Assembly (NCBI GenBank): GCA_034428935.1
Contig: DAOUHB010000084.1
Location: 25,558-89,557, forward strand
Length of the DNA stretch: 64,000 nt
Reading direction: 5' to 3'
Origin: JAAYZQ01 sp034428935
GTDB taxonomy: Bacteria > Chloroflexota > Anaerolineae > JAAYZQ01
Below the pieces are notes generated by a model that saw nothing but the letters and a program-made list of their open reading frames with translations, was not told the origin of the DNA and searched no databases. Shown here one piece after another: positions 16,973 to 24,453 of the stretch (positions within the stretch are counted from its first letter, which is position 1; each line of letters begins with the position of its first letter). The position numbers and the translations under genes are program-made.

Positions 16973-17737
16973 CTAGAGGTTCGTAATCTCGGCAATGCGG
17001 CGGAGCCGGCCCATGAGCCTGGCTCGCTCGTCAATGATCTCGGCAAAAGCGGCAATCACCCGGGGCGCGAGGTGCAACAACCTTGCCTGGCAGTCTTCGT
17101 CGGGCACCGGCGCCGCCTTCAGCGCCTGCAGCAGGCTGGCAGGGGGAACATCGTGCACAGCCTCTTGCAGCGCGGCCATCCTGGCAAGCTGATCCCGGCC
17201 CTGTGGGTCGACCGCCGAGTCCACGTACTGCCCGGCAAAGAGGACCGCCTGCGGCCGGCCCTGTACGTCGACACGCCCACAGGCGCAGCGCAACCCCGCG
17301 TGGCAGGTAAGCACCTGTACCCGGCCCTTGAGACCCTGGGCCGTCGTTCGCCACCAGTCCGCGCAGCGCTGCCGTGCGGCCGAGCCCAGCAGCAGCGAAC
17401 AGAACGCGTTGGGGTTGCTCGGTTTCGTCAGGAGTTGTCCGTCCGGCGTAACAGTGAGGGCCCCCATCCCCACAGCATCCGCCAGAATGTTCTGAATCGA
17501 CTGCATGCAGGAGAGGGGCAGGTCCGAGCCTTCAGCCGTGGCCAACCTTGTCGCGCCGGAAGCCTCCACCCGCGACTGCTGATCCTGAAGCCACAGCTCG
17601 ACGGCCTGCCGCGAGAAGCGCCACTGCCCGCCTACCTTGAAACCCTGTAGGCGGCCATCGTTCAACATGCGATAGATCGTGATCCGATCCACCTGGAGCA
17701 GTTCTTGCAATTGTCGCGTCGTGAGCAAGTCGTCCAT
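16973..17737 (-). CDS. Excisionase-type HTH plus PocR-domain regulator
   Basis: 254 residues. The N-terminal 55 residues are a MerR/excisionase-like helix-turn-helix (LLTTRQLQELLQVDRITIYRMLNDGRLQGFKVGGQWRF split over the domain). A PocR ligand-binding domain follows (SIQNILADAVGMGALTVTPDGQ, FCSLLLG, RCADWW, CHAGLRCACGRVDV, LFAGQYV); PocR domains sense small carbon compounds such as propanediol derivatives or a redox state through their cysteines. ATG 17737 is preferred because it begins the HTH. It precedes the oxidoreductase genes by 22 bp and is likely their regulator. Confidence 0.83.
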   Translation of the reverse strand: MDDLLTTRQLQELLQVDRITIYRMLNDGRLQGFKVGGQWRFSRQAVELWLQDQQSRVEASGATRLATAEGSDLPLSCMQSIQNILADAVGMGALTVTPDGQLLTKPSNPNAFCSLLLGSAARQRCADWWRTTAQGLKGRVQVLTCHAGLRCACGRVDVQGRPQAVLFAGQYVDSAVDPQGRDQLARMAALQEAVHDVPPASLLQALKAAPVPDEDCQARLLHLAPRVIAAFAEIIDERARLMGRLRRIAEITNL

Positions 17738-17784
17738 TTTTGTTGCGTCTCCGTCGGCCGCGCTCGCCTCCGCCGGCCCAGCGC

Positions 17785-17813
17785 ACGATACCACAATTCT
17801 GGACATACGTCAA
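17785..17813 (-). promoter_or_regulatory. Promoter for the PocR/oxidoreductase operon
   Basis: Minus strand TTGACG (17808-17813), 17-bp spacer, TATCGT (17785-17790), leader about 41 nt to ATG 17737. Confidence 0.65.
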
Positions 17814-17904
17814 ACCAAGTGGCTCGTGATGTAAAAAACTAGCTCAATTTGTAACACGATGTCACACCGGCATGGTGAGGAGGTAGAGACGCTGGCCCTC
17901 GCAG

Positions 17905-17934
17905 TTGCCGGTCTGTCCAAAAGTGTGGTACAAT
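17905..17934 (+). promoter_or_regulatory. Promoter for the XRE-cupin regulator
   Basis: TTGCCG (17905-17910), 18-bp spacer, TACAAT (17929-17934), about 27 nt leader to ATG 17968. Divergent from the PocR promoter. Confidence 0.62.
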
Positions 17935-17967
17935 GCGTCTACCAGATCGCGAACCGGAGTTGACTAC

Positions 17968-18558
17968 ATGAGCGAACGTGAACCACCGGACATTGGCAGG
18001 CACCTGCGGGCTCTACGTCGCCAGCGCAACCTTTCGTTGCGCGGCCTCGCCGAGCTGTGCGACCTGTCGCCTACCACCATCAGCCTCATCGAGCGCGGCG
18101 ACAGCTCCCCCAGCGTCGCCACACTACATCGCCTGGCCACCGCCCTCGGCGTGCCCATCACCTCCTTCTTCCAGGAGCCGGAGGGCAAGGTTGAGGTCAT
18201 CCTGACCCGGGCCGGGGAACGTCGCCTCCTCGGCACCGGGAACATCCACATGGAGAGCCTCGGCTCGGGCCTGCAAGACCAGGCCATGGAGCTGTTTGCC
18301 GTCACACTGCCGCCAGGCAGCGACAGCGGCACCGGCGCCATCGAGCACGACGGTCACGAAATGGTCTATTGCATTCGGGGCGAGGTCGAGTACCAGATCG
18401 CCGGCAAGAGCTACCCGCTCGCTGCGGGCGATGCCCTGCTCTTTGAGGCCCGGCTGCCCCACTGCTGGCAGAATCGGAGCCAGGAGCCCGCCACGTTCTT
18501 GCTCGTTTTCCAGAGCGAGATCGCGCGCGATTCTGCGGAGCAACATCTCGTGCCATAG
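17968..18558 (+). CDS. XRE-family regulator with cupin domain
   Basis: 196 residues. An HTH_3 domain (IGRHLRALRRQRNLSLRGLAEL, then SPTTISLIERGDSSPSVATL) is followed by a cupin_2 domain (HEMVYCIRGEVEYQIAG, LAAGDALLFEARLPHCWQN). This is the PuuR/SutR class, in which the cupin senses a small metabolite and the HTH usually represses a neighbouring catabolic operon. It lies 179 bp before the gamma-glutamyltransferase gene on the same strand, and that gap holds a promoter with a dyad, so it likely controls the transferase/permease genes. CGGAG lies 8 nt before the start. Confidence 0.88.
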   Translation: MSEREPPDIGRHLRALRRQRNLSLRGLAELCDLSPTTISLIERGDSSPSVATLHRLATALGVPITSFFQEPEGKVEVILTRAGERRLLGTGNIHMESLGSGLQDQAMELFAVTLPPGSDSGTGAIEHDGHEMVYCIRGEVEYQIAGKSYPLAAGDALLFEARLPHCWQNRSQEPATFLLVFQSEIARDSAEQHLVP

Positions 18559-18568
18559 GCCTGCCCGC

Positions 18569-18607
18569 CGATATGTATCCTTAAATATACCTCCTGGATA
18601 TACATCG
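18569..18607. promoter_or_regulatory. Candidate operator dyad upstream of gamma-glutamyltransferase
   Basis: CGATATGTATCC (18569-18580) and GGATATACATCG (18596-18607) are near-inverted copies spaced by 15 bp, just 5 bp before the -35 box. Candidate site for the XRE-cupin regulator (inference). Confidence 0.45.
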
Positions 18608-18612
18608 ATACA

Positions 18613-18642
18613 TTGACAACTTTCCCCCTTTTATGATATGCT
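18613..18642 (+). promoter_or_regulatory. Promoter for gamma-glutamyltransferase/LctP genes
   Basis: Consensus TTGACA (18613-18618) with a -10 of TATGCT (18637-18642, 18-bp spacer) or GATATG (18635-18640, 16 bp). Leader about 90 nt. Confidence 0.6.
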
Positions 18643-18737
18643 GCTTGCAAGCGGCCCCGCGGTCGTGCCCGCCCCTTCTGCGACGAAAGTTTTGTTATGT
18701 CTAGATTTGTCTGACTGAACAGAAAGGAGCGGGGCCA

Positions 18738-20369
18738 ATGACTTTTTTGCGACAGGGCTATCAGCAGGCCACCGGGCGGCCGGTGACCATGGGCACCAGT
18801 GGCATGATCGCCACCTCACATTACCTGGCAAGTGCCGCCGGTTTTACCATGTTGCAGCGCGGTGGCTCGGCCGTCGACGCGTGCATCGCCGCCAACGCCA
18901 CGCTGGCTGTTGTCTACAACCATATGTCGGGGCTGGGCGGCGATCTCTTTGCCCAGGTGTGGGATCCGCGCACGGGAAAGGTACGCGCCCTGAACGGCTC
19001 GGGACGTTCGGGCGAGCGTGTGACCATCGACGTCTACAAGTCCAGGGGATGGACCAAGATCGAGTCCCGGGGCCCCCTCGCCGCCAACACGGTGCCCGGC
19101 GTGGTCGATGCCTGGTCCAGGCTCCACGCCGACTATGGCCGTCTGGAGTGGGCCGAGCTGTTGCAGCCGGCCATCGACCACGCGGCCAACGGCTTCCCCA
19201 TCTCGCAAAAGTTCCGCGACTTTATCGCCAGCTATGCCGACGTCTTGCGACAGTTCGACGACACCGCCCGGGTTTACCTGCCCGGCGGAAAGGCTCCCGC
19301 TGCGGGCGCGCTCTTTCGCCAGCAGGATCTGGGGCGCTCGCTCAAGCTTGTCGCGAAGCAGGGAGCCGAGGGATTCTATCGGGGCGAGCTGGCCGAGAGG
19401 CTGGTCAAGGGCCTGCAGCAGGCCGGCGGCCTGCTGACCGCCGGCGATTTCGGCGCGCACACGTCGGACTGGGTCGAGCCGCTGCGGACCACCTACCGGG
19501 GTTACGAGGTCACCGAGTTGCCGCCCAACACCCAGGGCATCGCAACCTTGATGCTCTTGAACCTCCTCGAGGGTCACGATCTCCAGCAGATCGGCGAGGG
19601 AACCGCCGACTACTATCACCTCATGACCGAAGCCATCAAGCTTGCCTTTGCCGACCGCGACCGCTGGGTGACGGATCCGACGACACTGGACATTCCCTAC
19701 GATCAGCTCCTATCCAAGAAGTACGCAGGGCAGCGTCGGAAGCAGATCAACATGGAGCGCGCGCAGCCTCCCTCCGGCATCGACCCCGGCGTGGGCGGCG
19801 ACACCATCTACATGTGCGCCACCGACAAGGACGGGCTCGCCGTGTCGCTCATCCAGAGCGTCTACTTCGAGTTCGGTTCCGGCTTTATGCCCGAGGGGAC
19901 GGGCATCCTCCTCCAGAACCGGGGCTCTTTTTTCCAGCTCGACCCGGAGCATCCCAATGCTTTGCAGCCACGCAAGCGGACGTTCCACACCATCATCCCT
20001 GCCATGGCCCTGCGTGACGGCAAGCCGGCGCTCCTGTTTGGCACCATGGGGGGCGAGGGACAGCCCCAAAGCCAGGCCGCGATGCTCACCCGCATCGTCG
20101 ACTATGGTTTTAACGTGCAGGAAGCCATCGAGGCTCCTCGCTGGCTCTATGGCCGTACCTGGGGCGAAGAGTCCAAGTCGTTGAAGCTCGAGGCCCGCAT
20201 CCCCGACGGCGTCGCCGCCGAGCTGAGTCGCAGGGGACACGACGTCAGCTACGTGGAGAACTGGTCCCAGACCATGGGCCACGCCCAGGCCATATGGTTC
20301 GACCGTGAAAACGGCGTGTTCCAAGGCGGCGCCGATCCGCGTGGCGAGGGCATGGCAATCGGCTGGTAA
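18738..20369 (+). CDS. ggt: Gamma-glutamyltransferase family protein (YwrD-like)
   Basis: 543 residues behind AAAGGAG. Gamma-glutamyltransferases self-cleave at a Thr that becomes the nucleophile and transfer or hydrolyse gamma-glutamyl groups. Here GGDTIYMCATDKDG places that Thr at T356, and NTVPGVVDAW, FADRDRW and the GTMGGEGQPQ block are typical of the family. No signal peptide is visible, and the VSLIQSVYFEFGSG stretch matches the YwrD-like cytoplasmic branch rather than exported Ggt. Substrates may be glutathione or other gamma-glutamyl compounds. The genes that follow encode carboxylate permeases, suggesting use of an imported compound. Confidence 0.86.
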   Translation: MTFLRQGYQQATGRPVTMGTSGMIATSHYLASAAGFTMLQRGGSAVDACIAANATLAVVYNHMSGLGGDLFAQVWDPRTGKVRALNGSGRSGERVTIDVYKSRGWTKIESRGPLAANTVPGVVDAWSRLHADYGRLEWAELLQPAIDHAANGFPISQKFRDFIASYADVLRQFDDTARVYLPGGKAPAAGALFRQQDLGRSLKLVAKQGAEGFYRGELAERLVKGLQQAGGLLTAGDFGAHTSDWVEPLRTTYRGYEVTELPPNTQGIATLMLLNLLEGHDLQQIGEGTADYYHLMTEAIKLAFADRDRWVTDPTTLDIPYDQLLSKKYAGQRRKQINMERAQPPSGIDPGVGGDTIYMCATDKDGLAVSLIQSVYFEFGSGFMPEGTGILLQNRGSFFQLDPEHPNALQPRKRTFHTIIPAMALRDGKPALLFGTMGGEGQPQSQAAMLTRIVDYGFNVQEAIEAPRWLYGRTWGEESKSLKLEARIPDGVAAELSRRGHDVSYVENWSQTMGHAQAIWFDRENGVFQGGADPRGEGMAIGW

Positions 20370-20444
20370 CTCGATCTGGCCTCGTTCCACGACGGTGCCG
20401 CCGGGCGCGGATGGCACCCACCAGCACAGACAGGAGTCGTTCAG

Positions 20445-22106
20445 ATGCAACCACAGATCGAAGTGTCCTTTTTCCGCTGGCTCGTTGCGCTTCTGCCCCT
20501 GGCCGCGATCCTCATCCTGCTCATCGGGCTGCGCTGGAAGGCGGCCTCGGCAGCCCCCGTCGGCTACTTTTTGGCCGTGCTGGCCGCCTTCCTCGTGTTC
20601 GATGCCCCTGCCCAGAACGTCGCCCTGCAGACGGCCAAGGGGATGTGGGACGCCGTCTTTATCCTGTACGTCATCTTCCCGGCGCTCCTCCTCTACCAGG
20701 TCTCCCGCCGGGCCGGTGCCTTCGATCGGCTGCGCATCGGCATCGAGCGCTACACGCCCAACAACCTCCTGCACATCCTGGCCTTTGGCTGGGTCTTTGC
20801 CAGCTTTTTGCAGGGCATTACCGGCTTTGGCGCACCCATCGCCGTGACCGCGCCACTGCTGGTCGCCGTGGGCGTCCGACCCCTGTGGGCAGTCATCCTC
20901 CCCCTCATCGGCCACGCCTGGGCGAACACCTTTGGCACTCTGGCTGTAGCCTGGCAGGGCCTGGAGCTGGTGACGGCCATGCCCGACCCCACGCAGACGG
21001 CCCTCGTCGCCGCCGTCATGCTTCTCCTCGGCAACGTTCTGGCCGGGTTCTTTATTGCGTGGCTCTACGGACGGATGCAGGGCATCCGCGAGGCACTGCC
21101 GGCCGTCCTCATCATCGCCGCCATCCACGGCATCGGGCAGCTCGTCCTGGCCCCGCTGGTACCGACCCTCGCCGCCTTTGTGCCCGCCACCCTGTCCGTG
21201 GGCGCCGTGTTGTTGCTGGCGCGGACCGGTTGGTACAGCGGGCCCTCGCAGGTCAAGGAGAGCCAGGTGATGGAGGAAGGAGAGCAAGAGTCGCAGGCCA
21301 AGGAGGAACGGGAGAACCGCGCCCGGGAGGCCGCCGGCGGCAGCGCAGCCGACGAGGACATGCCCCTCTGGGTCGCGTTTTCCCCCTACATCGTGCTCAT
21401 CGGCCTGATCGTCATCGTCCTCCTCATCCCGCCGGTCAACGACTTTCTGGGCCAGTTCGAAATCGGGCTCCCCTTCCCCCGCCTCGAGACGGGGATGGGC
21501 GTGGTGACCGAGGCGGAAGAGTCCTACAGCGCTTTTTCGCCGCTCACCCATCCGGGCACGTTCCTTCTGCTGGCCACCATCGTCGCCTACGCCATCTTTC
21601 GAGCACAGGGCTACATCGGCAAAGGGAAAATAGACGACGTGCTCGTCGACAGTGTCAAGACGAGCATTCCATCCGCCATGGCCCTCTTTGCCCTCGTGCC
21701 CCTCGCCCTGGTAATGGAGGGCTCGGGCCAGGTGTTAGAGCTGGCACTGGGCATCGCCAGTGTGGCCAACGGGCCCATCTATGCCTTCCTGGCACCCCTC
21801 GTCGGCGGCATCGGTGCCTTCATGACCTCCAGCAACCTGTCGTCGAACATTCTCTTTGGCTCGCTGCAACAGAGCACGGCCGACGCTCTGGGCATAGACG
21901 CGGCCGTCACCCTCGGAGGGCAGACGGCCGGAGCCGCCCTGTCCAACAGCATCGCTCCCGGCAACGTGCTCCTCGGCATTGGGGCTGTCGGACTGACGGG
22001 CAAGACGGGCGACGTCATCCGCAAGACCATCATCTATGCAGGCACAGGCGTCATCCTTGCCGGTGTCGTCGGCCTGTTGGCCCTTCTCGTCTTCTTCGGA
22101 GGCTAA
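20445..22106 (+). CDS. LctP-family carboxylate permease, copy 1
   Basis: 553 residues, about 13 hydrophobic segments, ATG 20445 behind CAGGAG. It follows the L-lactate permease family (GITGFGAPIAVTAPLLVAVG, PLTHPGTFLLLATI, TSSNLSSNILFGSLQQSTA, GGQTAGAALSNSIAPGNV). Known members import lactate or glycolate with protons. A highly charged, Glu-rich loop (about residues 272-305) divides the halves. The substrate may differ from lactate given the gamma-glutamyltransferase upstream. It is followed within 4 bp by a small two-TM protein, and a second such pair comes next. Confidence 0.85.
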   Translation: MQPQIEVSFFRWLVALLPLAAILILLIGLRWKAASAAPVGYFLAVLAAFLVFDAPAQNVALQTAKGMWDAVFILYVIFPALLLYQVSRRAGAFDRLRIGIERYTPNNLLHILAFGWVFASFLQGITGFGAPIAVTAPLLVAVGVRPLWAVILPLIGHAWANTFGTLAVAWQGLELVTAMPDPTQTALVAAVMLLLGNVLAGFFIAWLYGRMQGIREALPAVLIIAAIHGIGQLVLAPLVPTLAAFVPATLSVGAVLLLARTGWYSGPSQVKESQVMEEGEQESQAKEERENRAREAAGGSAADEDMPLWVAFSPYIVLIGLIVIVLLIPPVNDFLGQFEIGLPFPRLETGMGVVTEAEESYSAFSPLTHPGTFLLLATIVAYAIFRAQGYIGKGKIDDVLVDSVKTSIPSAMALFALVPLALVMEGSGQVLELALGIASVANGPIYAFLAPLVGGIGAFMTSSNLSSNILFGSLQQSTADALGIDAAVTLGGQTAGAALSNSIAPGNVLLGIGAVGLTGKTGDVIRKTIIYAGTGVILAGVVGLLALLVFFGG

Positions 22107-22110
22107 CGCC

Positions 22111-22326
22111 ATGGATTGGATCAAGAAGCGCGTGTGGCAGCTCGGCATCGCCATCGTCCTGGCCATCATCGCCTGGTGGCTCATGTATGCGGGCGGCGCC
22201 GGCGATCAGAATCAGGTCCTTCTCTGGATCGGGTTGATCCTCTTTTTCTTTGCCATGCTCATCCCCCTGATATCCAAGGTGTATCTGTGGGCTGAAGAGC
22301 AACAGGGGGAGAAAGGGGAAACCTAG
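22111..22326 (+). CDS. Small two-TM protein paired with LctP copy 1
   Basis: 71 residues, ATG 22111, 8 nt after GGAGG. Two hydrophobic segments (QLGIAIVLAIIAWWLMYAGG and LLWIGLILFFFAMLIPLI) are joined by a short GDQNQ turn and end in an acidic tail. No known family. Its place directly after the permease, repeated after copy 2, suggests an accessory subunit. Confidence 0.7.
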   Translation: MDWIKKRVWQLGIAIVLAIIAWWLMYAGGAGDQNQVLLWIGLILFFFAMLIPLISKVYLWAEEQQGEKGET

Positions 22327-22419
22327 CCGTGGCTTCCCGGTCCCCCTCCATCAAACTGACGCCGTGTTCAAACCGACCACGCTTCCATCAGGTGCACACC
22401 ACACCGGGAAGAAGGCTCC

Positions 22420-24093
22420 ATGCAAGGAAGTGAAAGCAACCTGCCCGTCACCCTGCCCCTGTGGTTGGCTGCGCTGGCCCCCATCGTCGTGCTTTTGCTC
22501 TTGCTCGTCTGGCGGCGCTGGTCCACCTCGGCCGCTGCTCCCGTGACCCTGGCGGCGGCCGTGGCCATTGCCATCTGGCTCTTTCGCACGCCGGCTGAAA
22601 CCCTCGCCGCCGCCTCGGGCAAGGGGATCTGGGATGCCATCTTTATCCTCTATGTGATCTGGCCCGCGCTCATCCTCTATAACGTGGGGAACGACGCCGG
22701 CGCCTTCGGAGTCATCCAGCGCGGCATTCGCAGGCTGATGCCCGACCGCTTGTTGGTGGTCCTGACGTTCTCCTGGCTGTTGGCCTCCTTCGTCCAGAGC
22801 ATCGCCGGCTTTGGCACACCGCTGGCCGTCACCGCGCCCCTGCTCATCGGCCTGGGCGTCAAGCCACTCTATGCCGTGCTCCTGCCCCTCATCGGCCGCG
22901 CATGGGGCAACATGTTCGGCTCCCTGGGCGTCACCTGGTTCGCCACATTGACCATCGTCGACATCGCCGATCCGACGACGACCCTCCTCTACACCGCGGC
23001 CCTGCTGTGGATTCCGGATCTCCTGGCCGGGCTGGCCATCGCCTGGATGTACGGCGGCTGGTGGGCCATCAAGCGCGGCGCGCCGGCCATCGCCGTTGTC
23101 TCGCTCATCCACGGCGGCGTCCAGATGGGCTTGATTACCTTTCTTCCCGCCCTCGCCAACTTTATCGCCTCGGCCCTTGCCCTGGGCGCCGCCTTTCTCC
23201 TGACCCGGTGGAGCTTTTACCGGCAGGAAGACAAGGAGGCCGAGCCCGATCGCATCTTTACTGACGAAGCCAAAAACGCTGCCCTGGAAGAGCGCCAGGG
23301 CGAGGGCGAGGCCGGGCAGCAGCCCGCATCGCGCAAGGCTACCGCCCCCGAGATGTCGCTGTTCCTCGCCTTTGCGCCCTATATCGTCCTGACGGTGCTG
23401 GCCGTCGTTGCCCTGCTCATCACGCCCGTGCGCGACTTCCTGGAGCAGATCCAGTTGGGGCTGCCCTTTCCGGCAACCACCACCGGCTACGACGTGCAGC
23501 GCGAGGCGGTCGACTCGTACGCCAGCTTTGCCCCCCTGACCCACCCCGGCACGCTCCTCCTCATCTCGGCCCTGTCGGGCTATCTTCTCTACCGCGCCCG
23601 GGGTCACTATCCGAAGGGGGTCAGCGCCGGCGGCATCCTGGCCCGCGCTGCCAACAACGCGCTGCCGGCCACGACGGCCCTCGTCGGCCTCCTGCTCATC
23701 AGCAAGGTGATGGACCACACCGGCATGATCACCGTCCTCGCCCTGGGCGTCGCCGAGGTGGCGCCCACCGTCGTCTTTGTCGCCGCCAGCAATTTCATAG
23801 GCATCCTTGGCGCCCTCATCACGTCGTCCAACACGGCGTCCAACCTGCTGTTCGCACCCTTGCAGGCGACGGCCGCCGAGGTGGAGGGCGTTTCAGTCCC
23901 GCTTGCCGTTGCCGCCCAGTCGGCCGGCGGCGCGACGGGCAACGCCATCGCCCCGAGCGACGCCCTCATGGGCGCCACCATTGCCGGCATTCCCGAGAGC
24001 CTGGGCAACATCCTTGCCAAGGCGCTGCCCTGGACCATCCTTGCCGGACTGCTAATCTCGGCCGCCAGCGTCGCCATCCACTTTCTGTTCTAG
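22420..24093 (+). CDS. LctP-family carboxylate permease, copy 2
   Basis: 557 residues, same family and topology as copy 1 (QSIAGFGTPLAVTAPLLIGLG, PLTHPGTLLLIS, TSSNTASNLLFAPLQATA, AGGATGNAIAPSDALMG), with its own charged central loop. The two copies differ throughout, so the duplication is old and they may take different substrates or work as a heteromer. ATG 22420 follows GGGAAGAAGG. A 93-bp gap separates it from the preceding small gene. Confidence 0.85.
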   Translation: MQGSESNLPVTLPLWLAALAPIVVLLLLLVWRRWSTSAAAPVTLAAAVAIAIWLFRTPAETLAAASGKGIWDAIFILYVIWPALILYNVGNDAGAFGVIQRGIRRLMPDRLLVVLTFSWLLASFVQSIAGFGTPLAVTAPLLIGLGVKPLYAVLLPLIGRAWGNMFGSLGVTWFATLTIVDIADPTTTLLYTAALLWIPDLLAGLAIAWMYGGWWAIKRGAPAIAVVSLIHGGVQMGLITFLPALANFIASALALGAAFLLTRWSFYRQEDKEAEPDRIFTDEAKNAALEERQGEGEAGQQPASRKATAPEMSLFLAFAPYIVLTVLAVVALLITPVRDFLEQIQLGLPFPATTTGYDVQREAVDSYASFAPLTHPGTLLLISALSGYLLYRARGHYPKGVSAGGILARAANNALPATTALVGLLLISKVMDHTGMITVLALGVAEVAPTVVFVAASNFIGILGALITSSNTASNLLFAPLQATAAEVEGVSVPLAVAAQSAGGATGNAIAPSDALMGATIAGIPESLGNILAKALPWTILAGLLISAASVAIHFLF

Positions 24094-24100
24094 AGGAACC

Positions 24101-24289
24101 ATGACCAGAAATCATCTGTATATTGCCGCCAGCCTTTTGAGCCTCGTCGCGCTGGCCCTCATCGTCCTGGGCCTGCCCGACCGCTCGCCCCTGTGGCAGA
24201 TCGGCCTCGGTCTCGTGGCGCTCGCCATGCTCCTGTCGCTGGCCACGCGCTGGATGGCGAGAAAAGAAGAGCAAAGCAGCACGAATTGA
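24101..24289 (+). CDS. Small two-TM protein paired with LctP copy 2
   Basis: 62 residues from ATG 24101 behind AGAGG, 7 bp after the permease stop. Two hydrophobic segments (HLYIAASLLSLVALALIVLG and PLWQIGLGLVALAMLLSLAT) and a basic then polar tail. Little identity with the first small protein but the same size, topology and gene order. Function unknown. Confidence 0.65.
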   Translation: MTRNHLYIAASLLSLVALALIVLGLPDRSPLWQIGLGLVALAMLLSLATRWMARKEEQSSTN

Positions 24290-24332
24290 TGCCGCTCCCC
24301 ACAATCGGGCAGCAATTGCAGCTGTCATTATC

Positions 24333-24376
24333 TTGACACAAAGCGCTCGACCATGATACAATCCTGGTCGAGCGCT
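24333..24376 (+). promoter_or_regulatory. Promoter with embedded 12-bp inverted-repeat operator
   Basis: TTGACA (24333-24338), 18-bp spacer, TACAAT (24357-24362). AGCGCTCGACCA (24342-24353) and its exact inverse TGGTCGAGCGCT (24365-24376) flank the -10 box, covering the spacer and the expected start of transcription. A repressor bound there would block RNA polymerase. As there is no T-run, a terminator for the genes upstream is less likely. Confidence 0.75.
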
Positions 24377-24453
24377 CGATTGTTGCTCAAGCCTGCCACC
24401 AGTCACGGCACGGAACGCTGGTGAGCGTATCAGGAGAAAGAGCTGGTCCTCTG

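Noticed and set aside
19710..21551. Leftward open frame of 613 codons opposite gamma-glutamyltransferase and LctP
   Set aside because: Overlaps two well-supported genes on the other strand; composition and lack of motifs point to a shadow.
24290..24453. RiPP precursor peptide upstream of the PqqD-radical SAM gene
   Set aside because: The gap is taken up by the promoter and inverted repeat; no short frame with a ribosome site and leader-like sequence is present.
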